Shown piece by piece: positions 4,775-12,460 of a stretch of DNA of 12,726 nt (its first letter is position 1; every line of letters starts with the position of its first letter). The notes under the pieces are model-generated. The model searched no databases, was not told where the DNA came from, and saw only the letters and a program-made list of their open reading frames with translations. The stretch is from Candidatus Aminicenantota bacterium (GTDB lineage Bacteria; Acidobacteriota; Aminicenantia; UBA2199). The stretch is taken from contig CP070627.1 of NCBI GenBank assembly GCA_020355945.1, positions 8,577,434 to 8,590,159 on the forward strand, read 5' to 3'. The translations under genes were made by a program, and so were the position numbers.

Positions 4775-7228
4775 ATGATAAAACGTATCTTTTTCGTGGG
4801 TATTGCATTTGCAATCATGCTTTCTTTCCTGGTGATTGTAAATGCAGTAAATTTAACACCGTCAGTTAAAGATGATCCTTTGGTACGAATGCCCGGGACA
4901 CAGCCGGATCAAGGGGTAAAGCTTGAGGCCCCGACGCGATGTTTAAATTGCCATGGTGGGTACAACCAGGCTGTGGAGCCGGGGTATAATTGGAAAGGAT
5001 CGATGATGGCGCAAGCTTCCAGGGACCCGATGTTTTGGGCTTGTATGACCGTAGCCGGCCAGGATTCCCATTGGGCGATTGGCACGCCCAATGCTGTGGA
5101 TATTTGTGAACGATGTCACTTCCCGGAAGGTTGGTTAGGTGGGCGTTCGGACCCACCCAATGCCTCGGCAATGACCGGGAGTGATTTTGATGGCCTGCAC
5201 TGCGACTTTTGCCATACCATGTACGACCCGTTTTACCAGACTACCTTCAACGGCACGCGAGAAGGCAATGATTGGACAGGTTATTGGGATGAAGCCACTA
5301 CCCTGTCGCAGGATGAAGCCACTGCCACCTATGCGGAAGATTCAGCACTGGCAAGTGCGATTTTACTGTTCGACGGCCAACTCTTTTACTTGAATAACCA
5401 ACCTAAATACGCGTCAACCTATTTTGAAAATGCCTCCGGTCAATATTTTGTCAGCACCGGTTCCCAGAAACGGGCCAGTTTTGCCGATGCAGCCGCCCGG
5501 CACCAGATGTTCTACAGCCGCTACCACAAGTCCAAATATTTCTGCAGCACCTGCCACGATGTATCCAATCCAGCGCTGGCCAATCTCGGTCTATCCGGCT
5601 TGCCCAACCAGGTAGACCCGACAACCGGACAACCCAGTACTGACTTGATCACCGAACAGTATTCAGCGACCAATTATTTTCATGTGGAACGAACCTTTGC
5701 TGAATTCATGCTCTCTGCTTACGGCCAGATGGGTGGAGCTCCTACCAACCCGGAATTCCAGGCCCAGGGCGCACCGGATATTCTCAATGCTGCTAAATGC
5801 CAGGACTGCCACATGAGAGATGTGACCGGTGTGGCTTGTAACAAAAATGGTGTCCCTCTTCGGCCTGACGGCAGTACCGAGCATCCCAATTCCGGCCAGC
5901 CACTGCATGACCTGACTGGTGGAAATGTATGGATTTCTCACATACTTGCCAGCCTTGATCCCAATGGACCTGTGTATGACCCGGTCAATGTTCAAATCCT
6001 GGACAAAGGCCCGGCCATATTGACCCTTGATTTGAATGCCGGTGAAACGCCCAAAGCAAACGGCGCCGCTTTAAAAGCCGGTGCCGACCGGGCAAAACAG
6101 CAGCTCCTCCTGGCCGGTACCTTCAAAAACCTCAGCGGTGTTCCCTATAAAGTGGACTATAATCCCACTAGCGGCTCCATCTCTTTCAGGATTCAGAATA
6201 ATACCGGGCATAAGTTGATATCCGGGTTCCCGGAAGGCCGGAGAATGTTTGTCAACATCAAAGCGTATGACAGCAGTGGAGGATTGATTTACGAAGTTAA
6301 CCCTTACGATTATTCCGTGGGAACATTGAAAGGTCTTCCCAATTCCGCTGGTTCACCGGCTTTAGGACCCAACGAGGCCTATGTGGATGAGTTGGTCTAC
6401 GAGGTGCATCCCAGCAGCACCTTGACCGGTGAGCCCGAAACCTTTCACTTTGTCCTGGCCACAGGCAGGTACAAAGACAACCGGATTCCACCTAAAGGGT
6501 TTGATATTGCCAGTGCTGGTGCCAGGTTGTCCGAACCGGTCTGGCATGGGGCCAGTGACATCAACTATTTTACCGCAGCCGAATATGCCGGTGGGTATGA
6601 TGAGGTAAACCTGACCATTGCTCCCAATGCAAATTATGTTAAAGTGACTCTTTACTACCAGGGAACTTCCCGTGAGTATATCGAGTTTTTAAGGGATGAA
6701 ATTAACGGGACTGGCGCGACATTACCCTGGGACCCGGCCAATGATCCCAATCCTTACATCATCCAGACGGATCCGTTTTTTAGCCAGTTAAAAGAGTGGG
6801 GAAACACCATTTGGGAACTTTGGTGGCACAATCATGGGCTTGATGGCATCGGTACACCGCTGGACGGTATTGTTCCCTTTGCCATGACCGAGGCAGAATG
6901 GGGAACGCCACTTCAGCCACCCTGTGAAACACCTGGAACACCCCAAAACCTGACAGCCGCCGCTGCCAAACGAAGCGTTGTCCTTTCCTGGACTGCGGGA
7001 ACGCCTGTGCCTATTAGTGGTTACCGTATCTATTATGACCAGGCTGGAAAGCTGCAATATATCACCAGTGTTGATGCAGCCACTACCGCGTATACCGATA
7101 CCGGGCTGACAGTGGGAACAGAATACTGCTATGTGGTTACAGCTTTTAATGATTGTGATAATGATGGTGTTGTAGATACGGAAAGTCCATCTTCCAATAC
7201 TGCCTGCGCCGTTCCCACCAGGAAATAG
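4775..7228 (+). CDS. Exported five-heme c-type cytochrome with C-terminal fibronectin III domain
   Basis: This is an 817-residue protein with a Sec signal (residues 1-24, ending VNA). Five CxxCH heme-attachment motifs are visible: 56-60 CLNCH, 111-115 CERCH, 143-147 CDFCH, 257-261 CSTCH and 342-346 CQDCH. Between the first two is GSMMAQASRDPMFWA, a segment recurring in environmental multiheme cytochromes. Other histidines (H99, H142, the H-Q-M-F-Y-S-R-Y-H stretch before heme 4, and LHDLTGGN after heme 5) could be distal ligands. About 370 heme-free residues follow, predicted beta-rich, then a fibronectin III domain (about 719-815) with an unusual pair of cysteines. The expected role is periplasmic or extracellular electron transfer, possibly anchored through its C-terminus. 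AAGGAGG (4764-4770) fixes the start. Codon use is GC-richer than the ATPase genes. The exact cytochrome subfamily is not recognised. Confidence 0.88.
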   Translation: MIKRIFFVGIAFAIMLSFLVIVNAVNLTPSVKDDPLVRMPGTQPDQGVKLEAPTRCLNCHGGYNQAVEPGYNWKGSMMAQASRDPMFWACMTVAGQDSHWAIGTPNAVDICERCHFPEGWLGGRSDPPNASAMTGSDFDGLHCDFCHTMYDPFYQTTFNGTREGNDWTGYWDEATTLSQDEATATYAEDSALASAILLFDGQLFYLNNQPKYASTYFENASGQYFVSTGSQKRASFADAAARHQMFYSRYHKSKYFCSTCHDVSNPALANLGLSGLPNQVDPTTGQPSTDLITEQYSATNYFHVERTFAEFMLSAYGQMGGAPTNPEFQAQGAPDILNAAKCQDCHMRDVTGVACNKNGVPLRPDGSTEHPNSGQPLHDLTGGNVWISHILASLDPNGPVYDPVNVQILDKGPAILTLDLNAGETPKANGAALKAGADRAKQQLLLAGTFKNLSGVPYKVDYNPTSGSISFRIQNNTGHKLISGFPEGRRMFVNIKAYDSSGGLIYEVNPYDYSVGTLKGLPNSAGSPALGPNEAYVDELVYEVHPSSTLTGEPETFHFVLATGRYKDNRIPPKGFDIASAGARLSEPVWHGASDINYFTAAEYAGGYDEVNLTIAPNANYVKVTLYYQGTSREYIEFLRDEINGTGATLPWDPANDPNPYIIQTDPFFSQLKEWGNTIWELWWHNHGLDGIGTPLDGIVPFAMTEAEWGTPLQPPCETPGTPQNLTAAAAKRSVVLSWTAGTPVPISGYRIYYDQAGKLQYITSVDAATTAYTDTGLTVGTEYCYVVTAFNDCDNDGVVDTESPSSNTACAVPTRK

Positions 7229-7271
7229 GTAACACCTTACCACCACACAGGCCAGCCGGAAACAAAATCAA

Positions 7272-9080
7272 TCATTTACATCTACCACGCCCTACAACAT
7301 TTACTTCAAATTCATGGTATGGATCATCCGGATCGTCCACTTCTACTCCAAGATTATCAGACCATACCTCAACATCTAGAGTGAATAGACCGGAAACACC
7401 AGGTGCCTTTACGGTCCAGGTGGCGTTCTTTGTGGAATTCCAATTTATTGTTCCCACATTCTGGGGATTAGCACCGGATAAAATCTTAAATTTAGATGGA
7501 AGTACCAGCTTTGCTTTTACGTTAGTCGCCGCTGTATGATCCACATCCTCCATATTGTACAGGGATGCGCTTACCGTAAAGATCCCTCTGGTGCTTATGT
7601 TACCGGAAGGCGAACGTTTTACAGTAACAAATATAGGAGCAAGTCGAACCTTATTCAAACTACTGACATTATAAGTGATGACAATTGGATACACCGGGGA
7701 TACATCAGCCACTGCCATAGTGTGAGCATCCGCAAGATGGATACCCTGGGCAAGATAGTGCAGCAGCCTTTCTTCATAATTCCATGCACACATATAGTCA
7801 TCGAATCCAATAAACACATCTCCTCCTTGACTAAGAAATGTGTCTTTAAAATCAGGTCCGGTTCCATCATGGCCGCTCTGGCAGACATCTAAGAAAACAA
7901 AACCTAAGTTATTGGCCGGGACTTCATCAGGTGTAAACGCCCGGGCATCTGCAGCCCCTCCATAAGCGATGATCATCTTTTCCGCAGTATCTGTGACATC
8001 CCCATGACCTTCGACAATAAAATATCTGCTAGTTGAAATTGCTTTACTTATAGTCGTTTCAGTAAAACCAGGGACAGCATTGGTCCAATCAAATGAACTA
8101 ACATCATATTTCATCATACCCAGATACGGGAACCAGATATTCTCCAGGTGCGACTGCATATGTTTTTCAATGGGCCTGTCAATCCCAAAAACTTCCGGGA
8201 CATGTAAATGACACATATACCCCCCCTGGATCTGACCGGTGACAGCATCAACCCATATATCTATTACATGACGACCGTCCTGGTGAAACTCAAGAATCCA
8301 GCAGAGCGCCTGTTTTTCACTCCATTCCCAAACTTGCTTTTTAAAGAAATGATTAGGGTAGACCACGGACAAACGACTGGTTTTAATTTCGAGGCCTTCT
8401 TTACCTGGCAAAAATTCTTTTGCCCTGTCCAGGGCTTTTGAAGAATCAAGTTTCGGCGTAAGATCTACCATAACTTCATGATGAACCTTTGAATACGAGA
8501 TTATATTTGCTTCTTCGGAAGCATTCACTTCCATCATAATAAAGTCGGGAAGTATTTGCACATCATTCTCAAAATGTCGCCAAACGAATTTCCACCTTTT
8601 CCATGGCCCTAATGAAACAACTTTTGCTTCTGTGATGGCATAATTTTTTGATATGGTAAGATTTTTACTTTTAAGGAAATTAAGACATTTTTTTTGGGCT
8701 TGTTCTTTAGAAATCTTTACTTCCATGGCATCTTTTACTTTTCGAGGGTAAAGTTTAACCATTTTCACAACTTCGGTTGTTTCCGGATCAACTCCCAGCA
8801 AAACCCGGACTTTGTCTTTATTGACACCAAATATGTTAACAAAACGAGTATGACTGGAAACAACTTTAGGGTATGTAACGTTGGCGATCTCGATAATTCC
8901 TGCAAATACTTTGGCTTTTTCGATAATTTGGGCTTGCAGGTTTGGTTCGATTTGAGTTAACGCTTTCCATTCACCAGGAGTGGAAATTTCCTTATCACCA
9001 CCACTGATCGAAATAAAAAGCAGACTGATAAAAAATAGAACAGATACCAATAAAATTCCTTCCTTGAGCTTACCTTTCAT
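7272..9080 (-). CDS. Exported PepSY-like / caspase-like (clan CD) cysteine peptidase-type protein
   Basis: This 602-residue protein has a signal sequence or signal anchor (residues 1-27). The N-terminal half (about 60-290) has repeated PepSY/propeptide-like units: KISKEQAQKKCLNFLKSKNL, SSKALDRAKEFL, and the VIDIWVDAVTGQIQGGY strand pair. Such units act as inhibitory or chaperoning propeptides in secreted peptidases. The central domain has a clan CD signature: His359 in FIVEGHGD and Cys400 in FVFLDVCQSG, each ending a hydrophobic strand, 41 residues apart. A GGDVFIGFDDYM...LLHYLAQG helix-strand block follows, as in C25/CHAT-type folds. The C-terminus (about 490-600) is an Ig-like beta-sandwich. 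Secreted proteolysis, possibly self-processed, is the inference. AGGAGG lies before the ATG. The gene converges on the cytochrome gene with a 43-bp gap and only a weak GGTAA/TTACC hairpin between. Activity is unproven; domain architecture confidence is moderate to good. Confidence 0.75.
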   Translation of the reverse strand: MKGKLKEGILLVSVLFFISLLFISISGGDKEISTPGEWKALTQIEPNLQAQIIEKAKVFAGIIEIANVTYPKVVSSHTRFVNIFGVNKDKVRVLLGVDPETTEVVKMVKLYPRKVKDAMEVKISKEQAQKKCLNFLKSKNLTISKNYAITEAKVVSLGPWKRWKFVWRHFENDVQILPDFIMMEVNASEEANIISYSKVHHEVMVDLTPKLDSSKALDRAKEFLPGKEGLEIKTSRLSVVYPNHFFKKQVWEWSEKQALCWILEFHQDGRHVIDIWVDAVTGQIQGGYMCHLHVPEVFGIDRPIEKHMQSHLENIWFPYLGMMKYDVSSFDWTNAVPGFTETTISKAISTSRYFIVEGHGDVTDTAEKMIIAYGGAADARAFTPDEVPANNLGFVFLDVCQSGHDGTGPDFKDTFLSQGGDVFIGFDDYMCAWNYEERLLHYLAQGIHLADAHTMAVADVSPVYPIVITYNVSSLNKVRLAPIFVTVKRSPSGNISTRGIFTVSASLYNMEDVDHTAATNVKAKLVLPSKFKILSGANPQNVGTINWNSTKNATWTVKAPGVSGLFTLDVEVWSDNLGVEVDDPDDPYHEFEVNVVGRGRCK

Positions 9081-9132
9081 TCCTTACCTCCTATTGCTCT
9101 TAATTGTAGAATTTTGTTTTTCCACGTTTTAA

Positions 9133-9161
9133 ATGATAGTGGAAATATTTTTATTTGTCAA
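9133..9161 (-). promoter_or_regulatory. Promoter of the caspase-like gene
   Basis: Minus strand TTGACA (9156-9161), 17 bp, TATCAT (9133-9138, 5 of 6). The predicted start near 9126 gives a leader of about 46 nt that contains AGGAGG. Confidence 0.7.
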
Positions 9162-9256
9162 GTTATAATTAACAGCAATTCTCATTTTGGCCTTAAGCGA
9201 AAGAAATTTTAAAAGGGCGGGCACTTTTTCATTGCCTTTCTCCTTTAATTCATGGT

Positions 9257-9856
9257 TCATCTCACGGTTGGTTTACAAATCACTTCTTTTACTTTTAAAT
9301 CAAAGAAACGAAAGCTGTTGACGGGTTGAAGCACCAGTGCAGTATCTGCACCTTTTCCCGTTCCTCCGATAGATATCACATCTTCATCGGTGCGGACAAA
9401 CCCGGCATCTGCCGCCATCAAAGCCAATTCAATGGCTACTTTTGTCCCCTCACCAAAGGTTCTCAGGGCAAAGGCAATGATCTCATCGATTTGAAAGGTG
9501 GAGAGTTTGTTCCTCACTGCCCGGCCAATTCCTCCAAAAGCATGCTGGCAGGTTAAAACCGGGATGCCTTTGGATTCCAATTCCTGCCGGGTTTCCTGGC
9601 TCAGTTCCTGGTGGTTGGGTTCTCGAAAACCAGTAACATGGGTCACTGCAATAATTTTAATCCCGGTGCCCAGGACTTCCAGGGCTTCCAGTGCGGTTCT
9701 TCCGCTGCAGGTGGCCACCAGGACTGTTTTGATTCCCAGTTCCTTTGCCCTCCCGGATACGATTTCCATAACCGCCCGGGTATTTTGGGGCCCTGGTTTT
9801 TTAAAATAGCGGCAGAAAAGGTCTTCATACAAACTTGATTCATTTTTATCAGTCAT
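9257..9856 (-). CDS. Free-standing pyruvate kinase C-terminal (alpha/beta) domain protein
   Basis: These 199 residues correspond to the PK_C domain alone, without the catalytic TIM barrel or B domain of pyruvate kinase. It therefore cannot make pyruvate by itself. Recognisable parts are the opening NTRAVMEIVSGRAKELGIK, the ATCSGRTALEAL turn (residues about 49-60, like the small-molecule-binding Ser-Gly-x-Thr loop of PK_C), VTHVTGF, and a conserved end with ALMAADAGFVRTDEDVISIG and GTGKGADTALVL. Stand-alone homologues occur in diverse anaerobes with no settled function; ligand sensing or a small-molecule enzyme role is possible. The first ATG in the frame is used: a stop lies four codons upstream and there is no Shine-Dalgarno. 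The promoter places the transcript start at the ATG. It is a single gene, divergent from the AAA-ATPase-like gene. Confidence 0.85.
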   Translation of the reverse strand: MTDKNESSLYEDLFCRYFKKPGPQNTRAVMEIVSGRAKELGIKTVLVATCSGRTALEALEVLGTGIKIIAVTHVTGFREPNHQELSQETRQELESKGIPVLTCQHAFGGIGRAVRNKLSTFQIDEIIAFALRTFGEGTKVAIELALMAADAGFVRTDEDVISIGGTGKGADTALVLQPVNSFRFFDLKVKEVICKPTVR

Positions 9857-9862
9857 GATTGT

Positions 9863-9891
9863 ATTTTAAAGAAAAGAGTATCATATTTCAA
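9863..9891 (-). promoter_or_regulatory. Promoter of the PK_C gene, predicted leaderless
   Basis: Minus strand TTGAAA (9886-9891, 5 of 6), 17 bp, TAAAAT (9863-9868, 5 of 6). Exactly six bases (ACAATC) separate the -10 from the ATG at 9854-9856, so +1 falls on the A of the start codon. This agrees with the lack of a ribosome binding site. Confidence 0.6.
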
Positions 9892-10006
9892 TAGATGTGT
9901 TCTATTTCTTGAAATTTTTTTATTAATACCCTGGGGCGGACAAGACAATTTTAGAAAAAGGTATCCTAATTTTGGAAGAATAAGCGGCAGCCAGGAAAAA
10001 AAGTAA

Positions 10007-10035
10007 TTGCAAATCCTTTGTCAATATGCTATACT
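10007..10035 (+). promoter_or_regulatory. Promoter of the AAA-ATPase-like gene
   Basis: TTGCAA (10007-10012), 17 bp, TATACT (10030-10035, 5 of 6). The start would be near 10042, giving a very short leader of about 12 nt that begins inside the AAGGTGA ribosome binding site (10041-10047). Confidence 0.6.
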
Positions 10036-10053
10036 TGCTAAAGGTGAACCGCC

Positions 10054-11811
10054 ATGGAAACGAAAAAACTGCCCATCGGGAAGTCCGATTTTAAAAAAAT
10101 CATCGAGGATAACTACTGCTACGTGGATAAAACCCTTTTTATCAAAGAGGTCATAGATAAAGGCGATATCATATTACTTATTCCTCGTCCCCGCCGGTTC
10201 GGGAAAACCCTCAATCTTTCCATGATAAAATATTTTTACGACTGCTGCCCGGAAACCCGGGGCCCTGCAAAAGGTGCCAATGATGATAACGCTGCCAGGG
10301 GAACAGGAATCCCGGCCAATTCCTATAGAAAATTATTCGATTCCCTGGCCATTAGCAAGGCCGGTCAAAAATACCTGGATAAAATGGGCAAATACCCGGT
10401 TATTTTTTTGTCCTTCCGGGATATCAAAGAAATGGAATGGGAAACCTGTATGGATAAGATCAAACAGCTTATCCAGGACGAATATTCCAAACATTATTAC
10501 TTACTTAAAAGTAAAGAATTGATACCACCTGAGAAGGATTACTTCCAACGGATCATCCAGCGAAAAGCCAGTAAGGCCGACTATGAAAAAAGCCTGGAAA
10601 AACTGCTTATTTTCTTATGCCAGCATTACGGTGAACGGGTGGTCATTTTGATCGATGAGTACGACGCCCCGGTACATGAGGGCTTTAACCGCGATTATTA
10701 TGAAGAAATCATCAATTTTATACGCAATTTCCTGTGCGCTGGTCTGAAAGATACCGACCAATACCTGGAAAAAAGCATTATTACCGGTACGATGCGAATC
10801 GCCCGGGAATCGATTTTTTCCGGTCTCAATAACCCGGGGGTGTATACACTTTTGGCGGAAGAGTTTGATGATAAATTCGGGTTTACCGAAAAGGAATTAG
10901 AAGCATTACTTAAGGATTACCGGTTACTCGAAATGTATGACCAGGTGCAAAAATGGTATAACGGCTACAGGTTCGGGAAGAAAATAATTTATAACCCCTG
11001 GTCCATTATTAATTTCCTGGGAAGCAAGGGAAAGGAGTTGGAGCCCTATTGGATCAATACCTCCGATAACAAAATCGTGGAGAGCTTGCTCTCCAGGGGA
11101 GGCAAAGAACTCAAAGAAGAACTGGAACAGCTCATCCGGGGAGAAACCATTGAAAAAGCCATCGAAACGAATATCGTTTTGAAATCAATCGACACCCGGG
11201 AGGATTTGCTGTGGAGTTTTCTTTTGATGGGGGGCTATTTGAAGCAAACCGCAAAAAGAATGGACCAGACCACCGGTAAAATGTATTATACTCTTGCCAT
11301 TCCCAATATGGAAGTGAGAACGATTTATATCGGTATTATCGACCGTTATTTCACCGGTAAAATCGAAAACAAGAAGCTGGAGATCATGCTCAAAGCATTA
11401 ATTGATGGAGATATCAAGCTTTTTGAAAAAATGCTGCGCAAGGTAGTGACTGCGGTTTTCAGTTATCATGATTTCAGCGGCGAACCGGAAAAAGTTTATC
11501 ATGCGTTGGTGGCTGGTCTTCTTACCTGGATTTCCAATACCCATGAGATCAAATCCAACCGGGAATCCGGCTACGGCCGGTACGACATCACTATCATACC
11601 CCACGATCTTACTCAAACCGGTTATGTCATCGAGTTCAAAACAGTGGACAAAGAAGATAACGAAACAGTAGACACAGCCGTGGCGTCTGCCCTGGCACAA
11701 ATCGAAGAAAAGAAATACGAGACCGAACTTATTGAAAGAAGCATTGAAAATATAAAGAAATTGGCCGTGGTATTCAGCGGCAAAGAGGTATATGTAAAAG
11801 AAAGCCAATGA
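10054..11811 (+). CDS. AAA-ATPase-like protein with C-terminal PD-(D/E)XK nuclease-like domain
   Basis: This 585-residue protein of the AAA-ATPase_like (PF09820) plus PDDEXK_9 type starts with the family opening KKLPIGKSDFKKIIEDNYCY-VDKT. Walker A is PRPRRFGKT at residues 44-52 and Walker B is VVILIDEYD at 196-204. GTMRIARESIFSGLNN, the usual post-Walker-B segment, follows. Near the end come Asp511 (GRYDITII) and Glu527-Phe-Lys529 (YVIEFK), an intact PD-(D/E)XK pair. The role of the family is unknown; it is greatly expanded in some anaerobes and Bacteroidetes and often seen in mobile DNA. Residues about 64-90, between the Walker A helix and KLFDSLAIS, form a Gly/Ala/Asn-rich, low-complexity insert where relatives usually have a short linker. 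AAGGTGA and a close promoter support the start. The gene is complete, single and unrelated in sequence to the DUF4143 gene despite the same general plan. Confidence 0.92.
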   Translation: METKKLPIGKSDFKKIIEDNYCYVDKTLFIKEVIDKGDIILLIPRPRRFGKTLNLSMIKYFYDCCPETRGPAKGANDDNAARGTGIPANSYRKLFDSLAISKAGQKYLDKMGKYPVIFLSFRDIKEMEWETCMDKIKQLIQDEYSKHYYLLKSKELIPPEKDYFQRIIQRKASKADYEKSLEKLLIFLCQHYGERVVILIDEYDAPVHEGFNRDYYEEIINFIRNFLCAGLKDTDQYLEKSIITGTMRIARESIFSGLNNPGVYTLLAEEFDDKFGFTEKELEALLKDYRLLEMYDQVQKWYNGYRFGKKIIYNPWSIINFLGSKGKELEPYWINTSDNKIVESLLSRGGKELKEELEQLIRGETIEKAIETNIVLKSIDTREDLLWSFLLMGGYLKQTAKRMDQTTGKMYYTLAIPNMEVRTIYIGIIDRYFTGKIENKKLEIMLKALIDGDIKLFEKMLRKVVTAVFSYHDFSGEPEKVYHALVAGLLTWISNTHEIKSNRESGYGRYDITIIPHDLTQTGYVIEFKTVDKEDNETVDTAVASALAQIEEKKYETELIERSIENIKKLAVVFSGKEVYVKESQ

Positions 11812-11900
11812 TTTTTTCTTAACCTGGAAAGTATAGGGTAGATATTTTATTTCTTTTTTTTCTCTTCGCAGGGTCAAAGTAAAATAAAATACCTGACTCA

Positions 11901-12137
11901 ATTTTCTCCTCTGGCCACCGAAATAAAAACATTTACCACCATCATAAAATGATTCAACATCGGCAAGAAATCACTGACCACCAGTAAAAAATCAATCACC
12001 ACCAGGATAAAATCATTCACCACTGTTATAAGATTATTCACTACCGGCAAGAACTCACTGACCACCGGTGGGGAATAAATTACAGGTGGTGGTGAATCAA
12101 TTCCGAAAGGTGATGAACGTCTTTCCCCTGTTTTTAT
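11901..12137 (-). other. Stop-free frame through the 21-bp array, encoding hydrophobic heptads (coding status doubtful)
   Basis: On the minus strand one frame is open for 79 codons between stops at 12138-12140 and 11898-11900. Because 21 is a multiple of 3, each unit becomes one heptad of the form (N/S/I)-(D/N/E)-F-(I/L)-x-V-V, for example SEFLPVV, NNLITVV, NDFILVV, IDFLLVV, SDFLPML, NHFMMVV. There is no ATG before the middle of the array and no ribosome binding site that I can defend; GTG codons are available. Listed because the pattern is regular, not because expression is supported. Confidence 0.15.
11913..12101. repeat. 21-bp degenerate tandem array (8 direct units plus one inverted)
   Basis: Eight contiguous 21-bp units run from 11913 to 12080, with consensus close to CACCACCGGNATAAAATCATT. 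A ninth 21-bp segment (12081-12101) is the same motif inverted (GGTGGTGGTGAATCA). There is a higher-order 84-bp period: units 3-4 (11955-11996) closely match units 7-8 (12039-12080), sharing CGGCAAGA and TCACTGACCACC. There are no spacers, so it is not a CRISPR. The array starts 100 bp past the AAA-ATPase-like gene. Confidence 0.8.
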
Positions 12138-12280
12138 TTACTACTAAACACCAACAAATTTCAAAGTTTTTGCCTTTCCCTTTAAATGTTTAAATCCTCT
12201 GATTTTCATTCGGTTCAGGGTGAGGCCGCGGAATCATAAAGGCTGCACCCTTCGCCCAGAGACGTATGAAAATAAACAAA

Positions 12281-12347
12281 AGCTTTTGCGGGGGATCCAG
12301 GGGGGTGGTTTTCTCGAAAAGAACCCCCCTGGCCGCCGGAGGCATTA
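12281..12347. repeat. GC-rich hairpin element, probable dispersed palindromic repeat
   Basis: CCAGGGGGGT (12297-12306) pairs perfectly with ACCCCCCTGG (12323-12332). Inside it TTTTC (12309-12313) pairs with GAAAA (12316-12320) after a two-base mismatch, closing on a TC loop. Flanks read GCTTTTGCGGGGGAT on the left and CCGCCGGAGGCATTAAAA on the right. A close GC-rich palindrome with these flanks is, from memory, a common intergenic element in some bacterial genomes. There is no T-tract next to the stem, so it is not a plain terminator. A second imperfect hairpin (GGGTG 12218-12222 with CACCC 12246-12250) lies just upstream. The rest of 11812-12460 shows no gene. Confidence 0.65.
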
Positions 12348-12382
12348 AAAATTTATTTTGTTGTAAAAAAAAAGGCAAACAA

Positions 12383-12411
12383 TTGGCAAACAAGTGGGAA
12401 AATGGTATAAT
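12383..12411 (+). promoter_or_regulatory. Promoter of the RadC-like gene
   Basis: TTGGCA (12383-12388, 5 of 6), 17 bp, and a perfect TATAAT (12406-12411). The start near 12418 gives a leader of about 43 nt ending in AAGGAGG (12448-12454), six bases before the ATG. Confidence 0.8.
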
Positions 12412-12460
12412 AGAAAATTAAAAAAAGGGCAATAAAGGAAAATGAAAAAGGAGGCCAGTG

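Noticed and set aside
7228..7241. GGTAA-CACC-TTACC hairpin as a terminator between the convergent genes
   Set aside because: The stem is five pairs and AT-rich, with no T-tract on either side, so termination there is not supported.
6788..7246. 152-residue minus-strand ORF opposite the fibronectin III region
   Set aside because: It lies wholly opposite the cytochrome coding sequence, lacks family features, and the plus-strand reading is clearly the real gene.
9196..9230. Seven-codon minus-strand ORF (MKKCPPF) with an AAAGGAG upstream
   Set aside because: Too short to support; it resembles the start of zinc-ribbon proteins only by four residues and stops at once.
11398..11901. 167-residue minus-strand ORF opposite the end of the AAA-ATPase-like gene
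   Set aside because: It overlaps the conserved PD-(D/E)XK coding region in the plus strand and its peptide has no recognisable domain.
11913..12101. Possible CRISPR from the 21-bp units
   Set aside because: No unique spacers; the units are degenerate and contiguous, as in a minisatellite.
12190..12393. 67-residue minus-strand ORF across the GC-rich hairpin
   Set aside because: It runs through both halves of the palindrome and the flanking repeat, has no ribosome binding site and reads as low-complexity peptide; it is explained by the repeat element.
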